A DNA stretch of 64,000 nt from contig SSBO01000012.1 of the NCBI GenBank assembly GCA_005281725.1, positions 17,402,212 through 17,466,211 on the forward strand. Reading direction: 5' to 3'. Every line of letters starts with the position of its first letter. The stretch's first letter is position 1. The position numbers were made by a program, and so were the translations under genes. Below the pieces are notes generated by a model. It ran no database searches and was not told the origin of the DNA. It saw only the letters and a program-made list of their open reading frames with translations. The DNA comes from Wuchereria bancrofti (Eukaryota > Nematoda > Chromadorea > Rhabditida > Onchocercidae). Of this stretch, positions 12,904-25,874 are shown piece after piece.

Positions 12904-14764
12904 ATCCAAAACTGCGCTGCAGTTACTTGATCGCTCTCTATTCAGTTTGCTTATTGATTGTAATATGTGAGTGTAGTCGTCCGTGATCTATACCTTTGAA
13001 ACTATGGATTACTCCTCTCTTTGTGTTTTATAATTTTGATAAGCTAACCAGATTCCTGCTAAATTTTTTAAAAATTCTATCAATCGTTTTCTATTTTGTT
13101 CTGGAATCTCGGTTATGTTACACTTTGATGTGAAGTAATCGTCTTGTCTGGTGATTTCTTGAAGCTCAAAGGGATATTCAAGATATTTGAAGGTAGGATT
13201 TTATTTTTCGTTCGTTTCAGTCCAGTTAATTATAACAGCATTTAGAGTTGTTCCAAGAATTTAATAAGCCTGAGATGTAAACGTTTCTGTGATTCTTTAT
13301 TTCAAGCAACTTTTCCTTCAGTTTCAATCATTCGAGTTGTTTCAGTTATTTGGATTGTGTTCTTCCTTCATCAAAAAAATTAGAATTCTTGTTCAAAAGC
13401 TTGAAACTGCGGCAATCATTCAAGCTTATTTTTCGCATTCATTTACCATTCACTAAATAGGTTCCTTACTGCCATTTCCAGAATTATCGTTGTGTTATAA
13501 TAAATTTACTTTATTCCTTTTATTACTCACTTGTCATTTCTTTTTCTCTTTGAATTTTTATGAAGCTGTAGTTGGTTTTTTCGACATTAATGCAAAGTAT
13601 GGACATAGCGCAGGATTTCTCAATTAATCTGAAATTTTTTTGCACAGCTGCCTTTCATGCTTGGGATTTTTTCTGATAGTCTAGATTTATGGCATATCGA
13701 AATGGTATTTCTGTGAAGATTTATTAAGACAGCTAGTCAGCATTGGCTACAATCAAAACTTTGTTTTCTCTTTGTTAGAATTTGATTATATATCTATGGA
13801 TTATGTATCTACATGAAACTGATCGAAAAGTTTTTTTAATGTGAGTGATTTGACATTTAAATTATCATAATATATTCCTTGTAGTGTGACAAAGAATTAT
13901 ATTTGTAACATCATATAACGAGGTAATACATTCTCCTCACTTCATTGCTTATTTCATCACTACAAACTTCCTTACGAACAATTAAGTGTCATTAATTTAA
14001 GCTATGATGATTTGCGAGTAGGTGGAGTTGAAGCAATTTTAAGAGAAGATAGTTCTTTCTTATCCATAATTCAAAATGAGCATTTGCTATCAATATTTCA
14101 AGTTCATCGTTCACTTCGAAGAAGGCGAGATGTTCGACTGACTTCATGATTCGATTTCAAACCATTCATTTTGAAGACCAATTTTGCCCTTACTTTCAGA
14201 TACCGGTATATTTCGGTCATTTTTCAAGTCTTTTATATTGAGTATTATATAAAATTGTATGAATATCAATTACTTTATTCCCACTTCATAATTATTTATT
14301 TATTTATCTTTTCCAGTCTAGTTTCTTTCTTTTTTTTTTTTTTTTTTGAGCGATATTCCTATGCATACTGCTTTTTTTCCATTCAGTTGATATCCGAATT
14401 GAAAGTTCAGAAGAGAAATAATGTACTTATTTCCATCAGTTCTCTTTCTGTACAGTGACAATATTTATTTCTATGTGCTATGGGAAGTCTTTTCTTAATG
14501 GGAAAGCAGTTAAATCAAAACTTTTCCTGAAGCTATTCCGAATTCAGATTCCACATTTAAGAATGCGGGAAAGATATAACCCAGTTAGATTCATGATATC
14601 TCGTATTCGTCTCGTTTTTTATACCGTATGATCATTAACTTTGGTAAACCACTGATGCTATTTTCAGCACAAACAGTTTATCTGAGCAAATATTTCGAGT
14701 TTTAGAATCGTTTTTAGGAGATGCAAATCAAAGACGGCGGAAGTTAGACATTAGAAGAAGTTAG
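12904..14764 (+). other. Cluster of coding-like exons of an unrecognised gene
   Basis: Several short open segments have splice-like borders and protein-like composition: 12904-12966 (SKTALQLLDRSLFSLLIDCN), about 13136-13193 (VIVLSGDFLKLKGIFKIFE), 13648-13704 (LPFMLGIFSDSLDLWHIEM), 13779-13840 (LWIMYLHETDRKVFL), an open stretch 13919-14149 with SVINLSYDDLRVGG and a basic end RSLRRRRDVR, 14456-14625 (PHLRMRERYNPVRFMISRIR), and 14668-14764 ending QRRRKLDIRRS and a stop. Leucine spacing in some recalls leucine-rich repeats, which is only a guess. Phases do not join cleanly for every neighbour, so a full model is not offered. In the second version (24980 onward) the first exon has lost both splice sites (acceptor AG to CG, donor GT to AT), and everything from about 13452 to 14842 is deleted. 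Confidence 0.35.
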
Positions 14765-16440
14765 TACGACTCTGTTTACCAATTTGGTCTGCTTTCGTCC
14801 ATTTGGTGCTATTATGCTCATCCTTTTTCTGCTTCCCTTTTGAAATAGGATGTTACCAGCTTAAGAGTTTCTTCCCCAGCATCTGCGAACTTTCCAGTTT
14901 ATATTTCTTCCGCTGTCTTCTCTAAGATCTATTTTAAAAGCTTGCATAAAGACAGGGTTGACTGATCTGTCTTTGAATTGGCCATAGGAACAGAAATCCA
15001 AGTTTAATCATTACTAGCCTGATACATCTTTCATTTTGTTGGAAAATTTCGATTGCAGCGATAATAAATGGTGACGAATAAATTGGGAGAACCATCTTTC
15101 ATTGATGATAATCGTTCCTTTCGTAGGCACTCCTTTTCATCTCCGATCACTTTGTTGATGCTTATGCGGCCTCGCACTTATCTCCAATAGTAAAAGTTCA
15201 TGTCTCATTAAGGAAGGTTTCATAGGCTGAGATAGATTTCGAGATTGCCACTCGAACAAGCACTTCACGCTTTTATCAGTTATCGCAGTGCTTCGCACTT
15301 AGTAGCAGCAGAAGCGAGTTAATATTTTCGAAAAGTTTGCGACCATCTTTGAAATATGCATTGTTCTTATATTTCAAAGAAAAAATCACCTAAAAATAAG
15401 CAGTTTTGTTTGAAATCGATGCAATTGGACTCATCTTGACGAGATTTTCATTGCGATTTGATATGCTGAACTCTGATCGGTGCAGTAGGTTGCGAGATCA
15501 AATGTCAGTGAGGTGTTTGCCAACGACTTACTGAAGACGATTATTGTTAATTTATTTTTGATTAAAAGAATTGAAGAATTGATTTGTCGTTGTGATGAAA
15601 AGGAAAAGTTTCTTGTAAATTTTGATATGAATTTCCTCTTTTGTTTGAATATCAATTCAATAAGAAAAGGAATTGGAGAGGAACGTGTCTCTCAGGATTC
15701 TTCTTTTGGAGGTGTTCTTGATATCACCTGCTATACTTTCATGTTAGAAAAGAGACGAAGGGCGCAATATGCTTTCACCCTATTTGCTCTGTTACTACAA
15801 TTCCCTTGTGGTTGCTTTTCAGCACAATAGCTCTTCATTATACATTTGATAAATAGGCCTTAGAAAAGAAGGCCTCCAGTAAAGGCAAACATATAATTCT
15901 CGAAGGCAGAAAATGATGCAAAGTTGAAAGCTATCCCTTCTCTGAAATGGAGGAACTCTTGAAGAACCTTAATGAATCCTCCATCAATGCCAGTTGTTCA
16001 CTTTTCAACAAATATTTCCAGTATCATATCGAAGAAATCCCTCTGTGGTAGAAATGTCTAATAGAGAAAAAGAGAATGAAAGCTGTATTCTACCGCGATA
16101 CTATCAACTTAACTTTTACAAATATCAATACTATTACTGACTGCAATGATCTCCAACACATATATGCCCATTTTGCGATTGCGAACCGTTCACCGAGATT
16201 TTATGTTTGTCCTTCTCGAAATGAAGCAACAGAATTTGAAAATCTTTTCGATTTGGTTGAAGTCTGGGAAGTTCTCCTACATGTTTCAGCATTGCTGAGT
16301 TTATGCTGCATTAATGATTAAATTAGCAGAAATGTATTGATTGTTCCGAAGGTCTTCCTTGAAAATTTTTTCATCCAATAATTGGTATGCAAGGAAAGCG
16401 TATCAGTAATAATTATTTATAAATACTGAGTTCCCCATTA
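14765..16440 (+). other. Mostly non-coding stretch with weak coding-like segments
   Basis: An open frame from about 15489, after a GTAG, to 15830 begins with NVSEVFANDLLKT and contains IEELICRCDEKEKF. The second version carries a 41-base loss that breaks it after about 50 codons. Two further short open segments lie at about 15925-16050 and 16076-16321. Nothing matches a family I know, and both versions are nearly identical over 15.7-16.19 kb. The pre-insertion site of an LTR element is at 15148-15152 (CACTT). I see no promoter or RNA gene. Confidence 0.3.
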
Positions 16441-17647
16441 GTGTAACTGAAATTGTTGCATAAAAGCATCCTTTTATGTTTATTCTCTCTCATTTTCATT
16501 CTCATTTCTCTCAGCAGGAATATCTTTTATTTCATCATCAATACAATATTGGCAACAAAAAAAAAGGCGGCGCAGTTTTCCTTCCGGCATTTTACAGGTT
16601 AAATATTCATACCCATTTTCAATAACGAAAATATTTTATCGCTGAAATATATTATCACCTACATCTTTTCATAGTGGTAGTTTCAGATTCTTCTTTGCTG
16701 TTATTCATGTATTAAAAGATGATAACTCTGTTATGTGATGAATTTTTTTGATTCAATCCTAATGTCTCGTCATATTAGGAGAATAGCTTGAAATTTTTAT
16801 CCTGGAAGCTTTAAATAAGTTTGCAAGTTGTCTCTGCTAGGTTACTTGGCTAGAATCCAAAGTACTATTGTGCCTAACATTAATTGGAAGTAATGGAGTA
16901 GATAAATTTGCTATCATTCCTTCCCATACATCAACTGGTGCTATTAAATAACTTTACGACTTCGTTTATCCGCATCAAATTTATTATGAAATGAAATTTT
17001 ATAGTTAAATAGACATGGAAATCAAATGTTGTTTCTATGCCGATTTATTTTTTTCTACCTATGAATATAAGCAAAAATGAAAACTATTTCACTCAACATA
17101 AATCCTTCTGTTCCTCTCTCCTTCTTCTCTCTCTCTCTTTCTGTGACTAATACGTTTTGCGATAATGAAATAAAACCATTTTTGATAACTATTAATAATT
17201 TTGAACGCAATAACTTGTTATCTCTTTATCTTTTATGTAACCACTTGCATGATATTTAGTAATGCCAAGAGAAGTTGCTTCCAGCTGTTGCAAAATTGCT
17301 ACACTCACAAAAAGCTCTGTTACTTTCTTCTTTGGCTTCCTTCCTGAATTCCCCTTTTGAAACTTTTTTAGCTCTAATAAACATATAATGCCTAAAAAGA
17401 AATAGAAACTAGAATTCATTTTTTTATGCCCAGTATTTCTACATACACCCCGTGATTTCCCGTGCTACAGAGTATTGGATGTAACTTCTTCTTTTCTTTG
17501 CATGTAAAAAAAGACTGCTGTGCTTGGATTCGCTCAATCTTTTGCTCTTTTCCGTTACTTACTGCTTACTGATTATTAATCTGCATAAACTGTCACTCTT
17601 CTACATAAAACACTGAAAATATAACAGACTACAAATTCATATTTTCA

Positions 17648-20581
17648 GAAGGAAATTAAATACCCGCTGAAGCCAAATAGTGGTGCACTGGATTGGCCGG
17701 TTGTTTCCCATCGCAATACATTCCAACTATAAAGATGCATTTTGCTGCCTAAATTTGTAATTGGAAATATTAGCAGAGCGCTTATTTTCTTTTCCTCGTC
17801 TCATTTCGTTGTTTACCTTTTTATTACGTCTGCTTCAAGTCGCGTCATATTGCTTAGATGGAATTCAGGATTGTCATGTTGGGTTAATCCTTGGTTTACA
17901 AAAAAATCAGTAACTTGAAATCAGTGGCTTTTCTAGTTAGAGCATACTTGATAATATGGCAAAGAGATTAAGCAGTTTTGAAGTAAATGTAAAGTTGCGA
18001 TATTTTTTGGATAATAGCTGTTATAGTTCTCCTTTTAAAATAATTTCCATTTGTCTTCTTCCGTAGCAGAAATCACTGAATATTCCAATTTCCAATTAAC
18101 CAAACTTGTTCTTCAGTTAATTTTTAACAGCGATTATCTCAGTTTTCAAGTTTCCTTTTAAATGAATCACATCGTGTTTCAGTTTAAGTATGCACTATTT
18201 TTGAAACCTGATGATCAATTAATAGACCCGAGCTTTACTTCCTCACGGGTGATACCTCGAACCAGGACAATAAAAACGTTTGTCTTAATCGATCAATAAG
18301 TATTTTTGAAAAAAAACTGAAATGGTTTTCTGTGCTGAGAATAATTTTTGATTGGACGGCACCATGCAGTCTACTATCGCTAAAAATGCTTCCAATTATG
18401 TCGTCTTAGAAACTCCCAAGAAACCCTCTTAATCAAAGCTATTTGATTTGATATCTTATAGGTTCAACTACTATTATGAATATGAGACTGGAGAGATCAG
18501 CCAATCCTAATCATACGAAAAAATTATAAGATTAGGGAATTTTACATCCTATAGAATATATGTGTTTCTCAGTTTGTAAATTTTACATCTGAATCGTTCC
18601 ATTAATTAGTAACTTTGACGCTATTTTCGCTGGTATTTTACACTTGAGATGCACTGTTTTTTCTCTTGCGTTTTTGATAAGAGAATTGACCGTCGTAAAA
18701 TAAAATTTGTCTTTAAGTCTTATAAAGAAATTTTTAGAGAATTAGTGACGATTGCGCTTCAACCGAAGTATCGTTAAACAGGGAAACTCTGATAGCTTAA
18801 AGTGTTGTGAAGATGATTTAATTAATGCCCATACAGGACAGAAGGTAAGTTTATCCAGTTTCCATGCATATCTAGTGAAATTGCCATGTAGTGATGATGT
18901 TTAATAATTTTAATCTTATGTTGTTTTGCTATTTTCCTTTCTGAAGAGTCTAGTTTTGGAATCTGTAAGTTCCAAACTAACAAAACATTGTTGTTCAATG
19001 CTTTTTTTTCTCAAAATGTGAGCTTGGTTTGCAGCTTTAAATTTTGAAAGAAGTGATTCAATAAAAATAATACTAACTACTGCTATAAAAAATCAATATA
19101 ACTGATATATATTAGAAGTCTGCCTAAATGTTTATAACATTGTTAATGAATCAAGAGACTTGCAGAGTTTGCTCGCGAAATCATTTTAGACTCAACATTT
19201 GTATATTACTTATTAATGGGTTATAACGAAGTTGCCCGAAGGATGTATCAGCATTACCCACAAAATATGATACACACCTTTGACACTGAGCATCTATGTC
19301 AAGCACAATGTCATGTACCCTGCTCTATGAAACATATTAGTGATCTAATGATGCAGCGATGGCTCTGCCCTGTCAAGGTATCATTTATTTTTGAAAATGT
19401 TTGATTGCAGTATAGCTCCACGTCAAAACCTTTGAATTCTAGATATTAAGGCAACGGGAAGTTTAGTTACAAAGTATCTGGTGAGACTTGTGCGTTCGTG
19501 AATACTTGTGTTTATTTCAAATCAAAAATATCCTCTTCAAGTCAGTGGTTCTTGGAATCTTATAGGGTAGATGTTAGCTTATAGTAGCAAGCTGTTAGCT
19601 TATAGTTTAAAAATCATAATGGATACGCCACGCCGAAGTCAGCAAACAAGCACTCACCAGTTATCGTGTTCATGACATTTACAGAATATTTAAAAACTGA
19701 AATAAATGCTGGAGTAGTAAAACTCAGAAAATTCCTCATCCTTTTTTGATGAATTAGAACATAATTTCTTTTTATTCCAATAAGATTCAGTTTTAAGGCT
19801 ATAGGTAAGAAGGCTAGTAATTTTGTCATTCATGCTACTGTTAACACTAGAAGGATATTGAAAATGAAGTAACTTTACTTTCCTATTACTGCAGTAATAG
19901 TTTGTGTAGCCACAGAAAATTTCTTGCTAATTTTAAAAGACGCATAAAGTGCTGCTAAATATTTAAGAAATTAATTAATTGATCCTTATATTGGTTCATT
20001 ACTGAAATAATAACTGGAGTTTGTTTCAAAACATCCAGAAAGACTATTCGACAGGAAAAAGATGCATAATCATGGTCGTCTTCTCAAATTTAAATTCTTG
20101 GCGCATGAAATTTGAGCATTTTTGTTATCTGGTTTGATGTGTGCTATAATGCTGAAATGGAGCATATTTCCAGTAATTAATTCATCAGAATAATAAGGGT
20201 ATGAGGCGGATCACTTTCAACAAAAAGCTATTAAAAAGGAATGTAGAAGAGCAATTTCGTTGGAAAATTTCGTCATATGAGAGAAGTCCTATATTTGCAC
20301 ATTTCATCTTGCCTCGAGGAATGATGATGAGATCTACAATGCTCAACTAAACCTCAGCTTTTCTTCAATTATTTTATTTCACATTAACAAAATCTCTTTA
20401 ACATTTTCAGGAAAAGAATGAATGGAGTAATATGCCATCTGAAGATCGTTTTTTGACGGGTTTCACCACAATCATGGCCACAGTCATCTGCCTTGCTGTT
20501 TTCGGTGTCTTTTTACTAGTTTGCATAACATGCCTCATCCGAATACATTGCTGCAGATGTCGCAGGAGTAATAATGCATAA
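17648..20581 (+). CDS. Unrecognised single-pass membrane protein, at least 5 exons (intact version)
   Basis: I do not recognise the family. Exons joined in phase 0: 17941-17982 (SILDNMAKRLSSFE), 18183-18248 (FLKPDDQLIDPSFTSSR), 18782-18844 (SLKCCEDDLINAHTGQK), 19168-19377 (EVARRMYQHYPQNM, with cysteines near LCQAQCHVPC) and 20411-20581. A possible earlier exon at about 17648-17691 reads KEIKYPLKPNSGALDWP. The last exon holds one hydrophobic helix (ATVICLAVFGVFLLVCITCL) followed by a short basic, cysteine-rich tail ending CCRCRRSNNA. This suggests a lumenal or extracellular N-terminal part and a short cytoplasmic tail that could be palmitoylated (inference). The N-terminus and any signal peptide were not found. 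Splice sites at 18845 (GTAAGT) and 20410 (TTTCAG) are good. The corresponding gene at 28.6-31.5 kb is broken. Confidence 0.55.
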
Positions 20582-21445
20582 AGCTAATAGTTTTCTGTTT
20601 TCGTACATCATTCAAAGAAAAGCCAAATGTCGCATTCCAAAAGGAGATTCAAGCCAAGATAACATTGACAAATTTCTAGACAAATAAGCGACAGAAAATA
20701 AGTGAAATGAAATCTTCTGGCATTAAAAGATTTAATTTCTATTAATCCATATACTATACTCATGATAAGTGACTTCATCATCACTCTCATTCATTGCATT
20801 TTTTTTCAATTATTTTTCATGTTTAGTTCTTAAGCTTCTGTTCAACTCCATGATATAAAATATATTCTACATGATGCAATATGATGTGAAATATATTCTT
20901 CCATTTAATGAAATGTATTCCGGAAATATATTCTGCATGCGACGTTTTGTTCTGTCCAAGTTGTCATCTTTATTCCACCGCACATATTGTACACTGCAGA
21001 ACATGAGCAGATATGGAAATAATAAATGCTGTTAAGTTTAAAATCAATAATTTTAAGCAACTTTTATAAATACAGACATTAAAAATTCGAAATTTTTTTC
21101 ATTTCATCACTGTAGCAGAAAGTCTTTTGTGAATATTAGACTGCACAAGTACTAGATTTAGTAACAGGCACGTCACTCATTAGGAATAGCAATAGTGGTT
21201 TGAAAAACATTTAAGCAAAACTCAATTCCTAAGCTATCAATGGAGAACTCTCATTTACTTCAAAAACAAATTAGATACAGGTAATTCGAGATGCGATTGA
21301 TCATTACTTCAGTAAAACATGAATCAACACTAAGTAAACAAATTAGTCAAACAATGGAACAGTATTGTTTGACATTAAAGGAATCGCTTTGATAAGTACT
21401 AAAATGAGTGTGATGCAAAACAAAGAAAACAATTGGAGCAAAATG
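20582..21445. other. Non-coding stretch downstream of the membrane-protein gene
   Basis: AT-rich sequence with several degenerate ATATTCT(A/T)CATG-like repeats around 20860-20940 and an AATAAA near 21020 that could end the upstream transcript. I see no open frame that looks coding. The same sequence recurs at 31520-32383 with no difference I can see. Confidence 0.4.
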
Positions 21446-22038
21446 TGTCGCGGATTTTAATATCGCGAAACTCTAAATTACTATATGAGAGTTGAAAATA
21501 TGAGTAAGAAATATGTTATATGATGATTTTGCAAATAATATTTGGACTTTTTGTTTCCAATCTTATGTTTAGACTGTAAATCTTTTATATATTGTTTATA
21601 CGGTATCAACTCCTCATTTAGTTGACCTCATTGTTGTGTCGCCACTAATTGTAAATTATCTTTGAATCTATGAGGTTAACAACTTTTGCTTAACTGATGT
21701 CCTTTACGGTAGATAGATTTGCTTGTAAACCAGATCAACAGCTCTTTGTTAGACCGATTACTCTTTCGGCAGGTCAACCTCATATTGTAAATCATATACT
21801 TTGTTTACGCATATTGCTTGCTATATAAGGAAGTCACCCTTATTGAAGGAGGCACTGTGTGTTTTTTACCAAGAACGAGAAGAGTTCAATTTCAATTCTT
21901 CTCTACGAAGTTATTCTACTATTGCTTCTGTTAATAAAGAATTATTATATTCCTTTATTTCACCTACATCCAACGAATCTCCCTGCGATCAAAAACCTCT
22001 CCCAAAATAATAATTAAATTATCAAATCTTCCATGACA
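21446..22038 (+). mobile_element. Solo LTR (family A) of an LTR retrotransposon, 593 bp
   Basis: It starts TGTCGCGGATTTT and ends CCATGACA, so it has TG...CA ends with short inverted TGTC/GACA termini. It is flanked by AAATG (21441-21445) and AAGTG (22039-22043), a 5-bp target duplication with one mismatch. Inside are a TATA-like CTATATAAGG near 21818 and an AATAAA near 21930, the usual LTR promoter and poly(A) arrangement. No internal coding region or second LTR is next to it, so this is a solo LTR left by recombination. The 5' end carries a small inverted repeat (TCGCG...CGCGA). Superfamily (Pao or Gypsy) is not determinable without the internal part. Confidence 0.8.
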
Positions 22039-22044
22039 AAGTGA

Positions 22045-22420
22045 TCAATTCATGCAACCTTATAAAATTCCTTTTCTCGCAGATTGGTCCTTTCTTCTAA
22101 TAGTGTTATACAGGAAAAATGATGCGTTATGAGAAAATCGAAATGCTTTTTTATCATTACTGTTGAAGAGCTAAGAAAGCAGCACCAAGAAAATGTAAGT
22201 ACCATTGAAAAATGCAAGAAGGAACTGGTTGTGTTTCTATCATTAAATAAGCTGTAAAGAGCATCCCACTAATTTTAGAAATTTAGATGACCTTCGGCAA
22301 CAAATTCGTGAAGATGTCAAAATCGCTTCCTCACAAGCTCCAAAAGATTCACAAAAAAAAAGAGAGAAAACATTTCACCAGTGACTTTTACTGTGAAACA
22401 TAAAGATACCACGATCCCTC
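22045..22420 (+). pseudogene. Possible coding relict with coiled-coil-like composition
   Basis: Two adjacent open fragments look protein-coding: about 22167-22256 (VEELRKQHQEN, then IEKCKKELVVFL) and about 22280-22390 (NLDDLRQQIREDVKIASSQ). They are separated by a stop and by a gap too short for an intron. The composition is that of an alpha-helical coiled coil. A near copy sits at about 33105-33320. No family was recognised, and it may be a degenerate exon or processed fragment. Confidence 0.25.
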
Positions 22421-23252
22421 ATTTCATTGACTGATTAGTAAGCAATAACAAAAACGGCTAACTTTGCTATCCTTACTCATTCATTAAAAATGGATATTAA
22501 AATTCACTTACTCTTCGGTGTTAACAGTATACCAGCTGCTTTTTACTGACATCTGCAGATATCTGCGCCTCGGAATAACAAGTGACCGCTTACCTGTTCG
22601 CATTAAAGTGGAACATTTTTCGCAGTCGACCTATGATTTGTGATAACACATCCGCCTGACATTCTGCAGAGTTCTCTCAGTCCATTCTGCAGTCATTCGT
22701 TCCCTTCTAAGTATTTTACTGCAATGATACCACTGTTATCATCAAAGCAGCAAGCACGTCTCTCCTATCGCTGTTATTACCTGAGTCTTCGAAGCCATAC
22801 TTGGTAGAGAGCTGCGGTAGTTAGTGTCTTTCCTGAAACGAACGGGGCAAGTGAAGGTACGATCCAGGTTGCACGTAGTTTCTTGTGTCTTCTTCAACCG
22901 TATATAACGTCTATACTCGAAAGTGTATGAGATTGATTTACTTAGGTACTGAGTATTTGCTTAACCTTCTTCATTTTAAGGAAATTTTTTTCTCCTTTTA
23001 ATGACAAAACGTTCCTTTTGATCAAGTTTGGACCTTGAACTTTGTGTTATAAATAGAAGTTGAAACTTGACTTATTCAGTTCTGTTATTCTGAATTGTCA
23101 CCTTACTCTAACTAAGCATATCACGCAATCGATTCACAAATTCAACTGTTTTTTCTGTTTAGTTAGAAAAATTAGTCCTTGACGACTAACAAAATTTTGG
23201 GATATTTTTGATAAGTTTCCGCTTCTTTATTTTAATTTTGGTGATCTTTTAG

Positions 23253-24676
23253 AAGATTGTTCAAGAAATTTGAGTTGAAAGTCATGTTGAAGATCACTAT
23301 TCGACGATTCACGATTCGACACCGAAACATATTGTACGGAATTTCTTACATCGTATGGATGTTGACATTGATAAGGAGAATGATTTTGACGAATCCTTCA
23401 AATTCTGGTTCTTCTGCTTGTTTTAACAAATATTTTTATTTTCTACTACTAGAGGATTTATTTCACATATACACATTACATATTATCATGTTAAATTGTG
23501 TAGAATAAAGATGTCTGTAGGTATGAAATATTTTAAAATGTTGGAATCTTTCTTTTAAAGAGACTTATTCATGTATGAATGTTTTTCTGTTACTGACTAA
23601 ATCTGAAACTTTTTGCAGGTGAGTGTTGCAGTTTAGGATGTCGTGCTGAAAAGTCAATTGCTGAAAAATGTAAAGCAAATAATTTCTTCTCCACTGCTAT
23701 CAATATGGTATCGGGATTATTTGTCTTCAAAGGAGAAGACGAGTGTGAACAACATTACAAGGTGTTGGTTTCTAAATTCCGTCACACACTGATGTGAAAC
23801 GAAAAATATGTTGATTAGGATGGTAGTGTAAATATTGAGTGCCGATTCGCCTTATGTGATGCATGTTGGATAAGGAGTAGAAAAAGCAGACATTGTGGGG
23901 ATGGAAATGCAAGAAAAAAGAGGGAAGATTGATAGTAAAAATGGTAAAAGTAGGACGGTTGTACTGCAGATTTATCAGTTCCGAAGAGGAGAGGATTTAG
24001 TTAACTTATATATGCTTACTGTCTCTAATTTAGTTCAAGCGTGCAGGTTTTCAGGATCTGCATGTTAATCCCATATGAAATTTTACTTTTGGGTGTAATT
24101 TGCGAGGTTATGTCAAATTTTATATTCACTTCTCCTGGTGTATTTGGACGTCATTTCATTTCAATATTTTTTTAAATAATTTCTTCGTGATTCTCCGCTG
24201 CACTTTATTGTCGTGAAAACAATAACTTTCTTTTTCCTCATAGTTCTACTTCTTTTTTGGCTTGGAGGCTATCGAATGCGTACTTTCATGGCTACGATAG
24301 AACCAGCTGGTAAGTTTGTATATATCATATTCAGTTAAATATTTTGCTTAATTTAATTAATGTAGTAGAGATTTAGATGTTGTTATTGATTTTATTTAGA
24401 AAATAAAATTTTCAGTTTGATTCACTAAGCAACGTGGCAATCATTAATGAATTAAATTGCAATAAATTTATGCTTGCAGGTACCACTCATACAATGTCAC
24501 AAGACAGTCGATTACTGGTTTAACGAGGAAAGACTGAAAATAGACACTTCAAAATCGACGATTCTGCGAGTTGGTCTAAAACCAGTTCGTAATACAGTTT
24601 CGAGTAACAGGCGCCTGAGTACTGAGTACATCTCGTTTAAGTTTGTTTAAAGTCTTATCATCAGATCATTGTTAAG
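23253..24676 (+). pseudogene. CLCC1 (chloride channel CLIC-like) pseudogene, first version
   Basis: This is a degraded copy of the intact gene at 33939-37183. Present are relics of exon 3 (23253-23371, with an early in-frame TGA and a donor changed from GGTAGA to GGAGAA), exon 7 (from about 23619, with a TAG within six codons), exon 8 (24055-24310, with a frame loss after the VNP element giving an immediate TGA) and exon 9 (24480-24676, with an 8-base loss that shifts frame). Missing entirely are the counterparts of about 33.8-34.4 kb (start and signal-anchor exon) and 35.0-35.99 kb (the exon before TM1 and the TM1/TM2 exon). Several independent lesions argue against simple sequencing error. 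The 3' part from 23860 is repeated at 38953-40071. Confidence 0.8.
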
Positions 24677-24978
24677 GTAAACTTCATCATTGTTAAGGTA
24701 AAAGGAATAATATTATGTACAGTTTAGCTCTGTTTATTTAACAGCTGACTTGATAGTTTTGGTTGTATGGAAATATACTTTCTACTCCAATTTGTATCTG
24801 TGAATGTTTTCATTCTTTGCTATTACGTTTTAATTAAATTAAATTAATCAATTTATCTTGTTTTCACTGGTATTCACGTATTGTTTCTGTGCTCAGTTTA
24901 TGTTCATGCTTAATTTTTGCAAAAGTAGTTTTTAAAATGTTTGTTGGAGACATAGTTTTTTGTTTATAGTTCTTTTCT

Positions 24979-24979
24979 N
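24979..24979. other. Single N joining two overlapping contigs
   Basis: One N interrupts the sequence. To its left is the 3' flank of the CLCC1 relic; to its right the sequence restarts at the equivalent of about 12872, just past the CDK gene. The left-hand sequence resumes only at about 40072, inside the next contig. Confidence 0.85.
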
Positions 24980-25874
24980 AAAAAATATCGCATATTTTCT
25001 ATTGATTTCGATCCAAAACTGCGTTACAATTCCTTGATCGCTCTCTATTCAGTTTGCTTATTGATTGTAATATATGAGTGTAGTCGTCCGTGATCTATAC
25101 CTTTGAAACTATTGATTACCCCTCTCTTTGTGTTTTATAATTTTGATAAGCTAACCAGATTCCTGCTAAATTTTTTAAAAATTCTATTAATCGTTTTCTA
25201 TTTTGTTCTGGAATCTCGGTTTACTTTGATGTGAAGTAATCATCTTGTCTAGTGATTTCTTGAAGCTTAGAGGGATATTCAAGATATTTGAAGGTAGGAT
25301 TTTATTTTTCGTTCGTTTCAATCCAGTTAATTATAACAGCATTTAGAGTTGTTCCAAGAATTTAATAAACCTGAGATGTAAACGTTTCTGTGATTCTTTG
25401 TCCCAAGCAACTTTTCCTTCAGTCTCAATCATTCGAATTGTTTCAGTCGTTTGGATTGTGTTCTCCCTTCATCAAAAAAATTAGAATTCTTATTCAAAAG
25501 CTTGAAACTACGGCAATCATTCAAGCTTATTTTTCGCATTCATTTACCATTTGAAATAGGATGTTACCAGCTTAAGAGTTTCTTCCACCAACACCTGCGA
25601 ACTTTCCAGTTTATATTTCTTCCGCTGTCTTTTATATAAGATCAATTTTAAAACCTTACATAAAGACAATATTGACCGATCTGTCTTTAATTGCTTCCAA
25701 ATTGGCCATAAAAACAGAAATCCAAGTCTAATCATTACTAACCTGATACATGATATTTTGTTGGAAAATTTCGATTGCAGCAATAACGAATGGTGACGAA
25801 TAAATTGGAAGAACCATCTTTCATTGATGATAATCTTTCCTTTCGTAAGCACTCTTTTTCATCTCCGATCACTT

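Noticed and set aside
14171..14458. 95-codon open frame rich in F, Y and S
   Set aside because: It runs through a poly-T tract and AT-rich intron-like sequence, with low-complexity composition and no motif.
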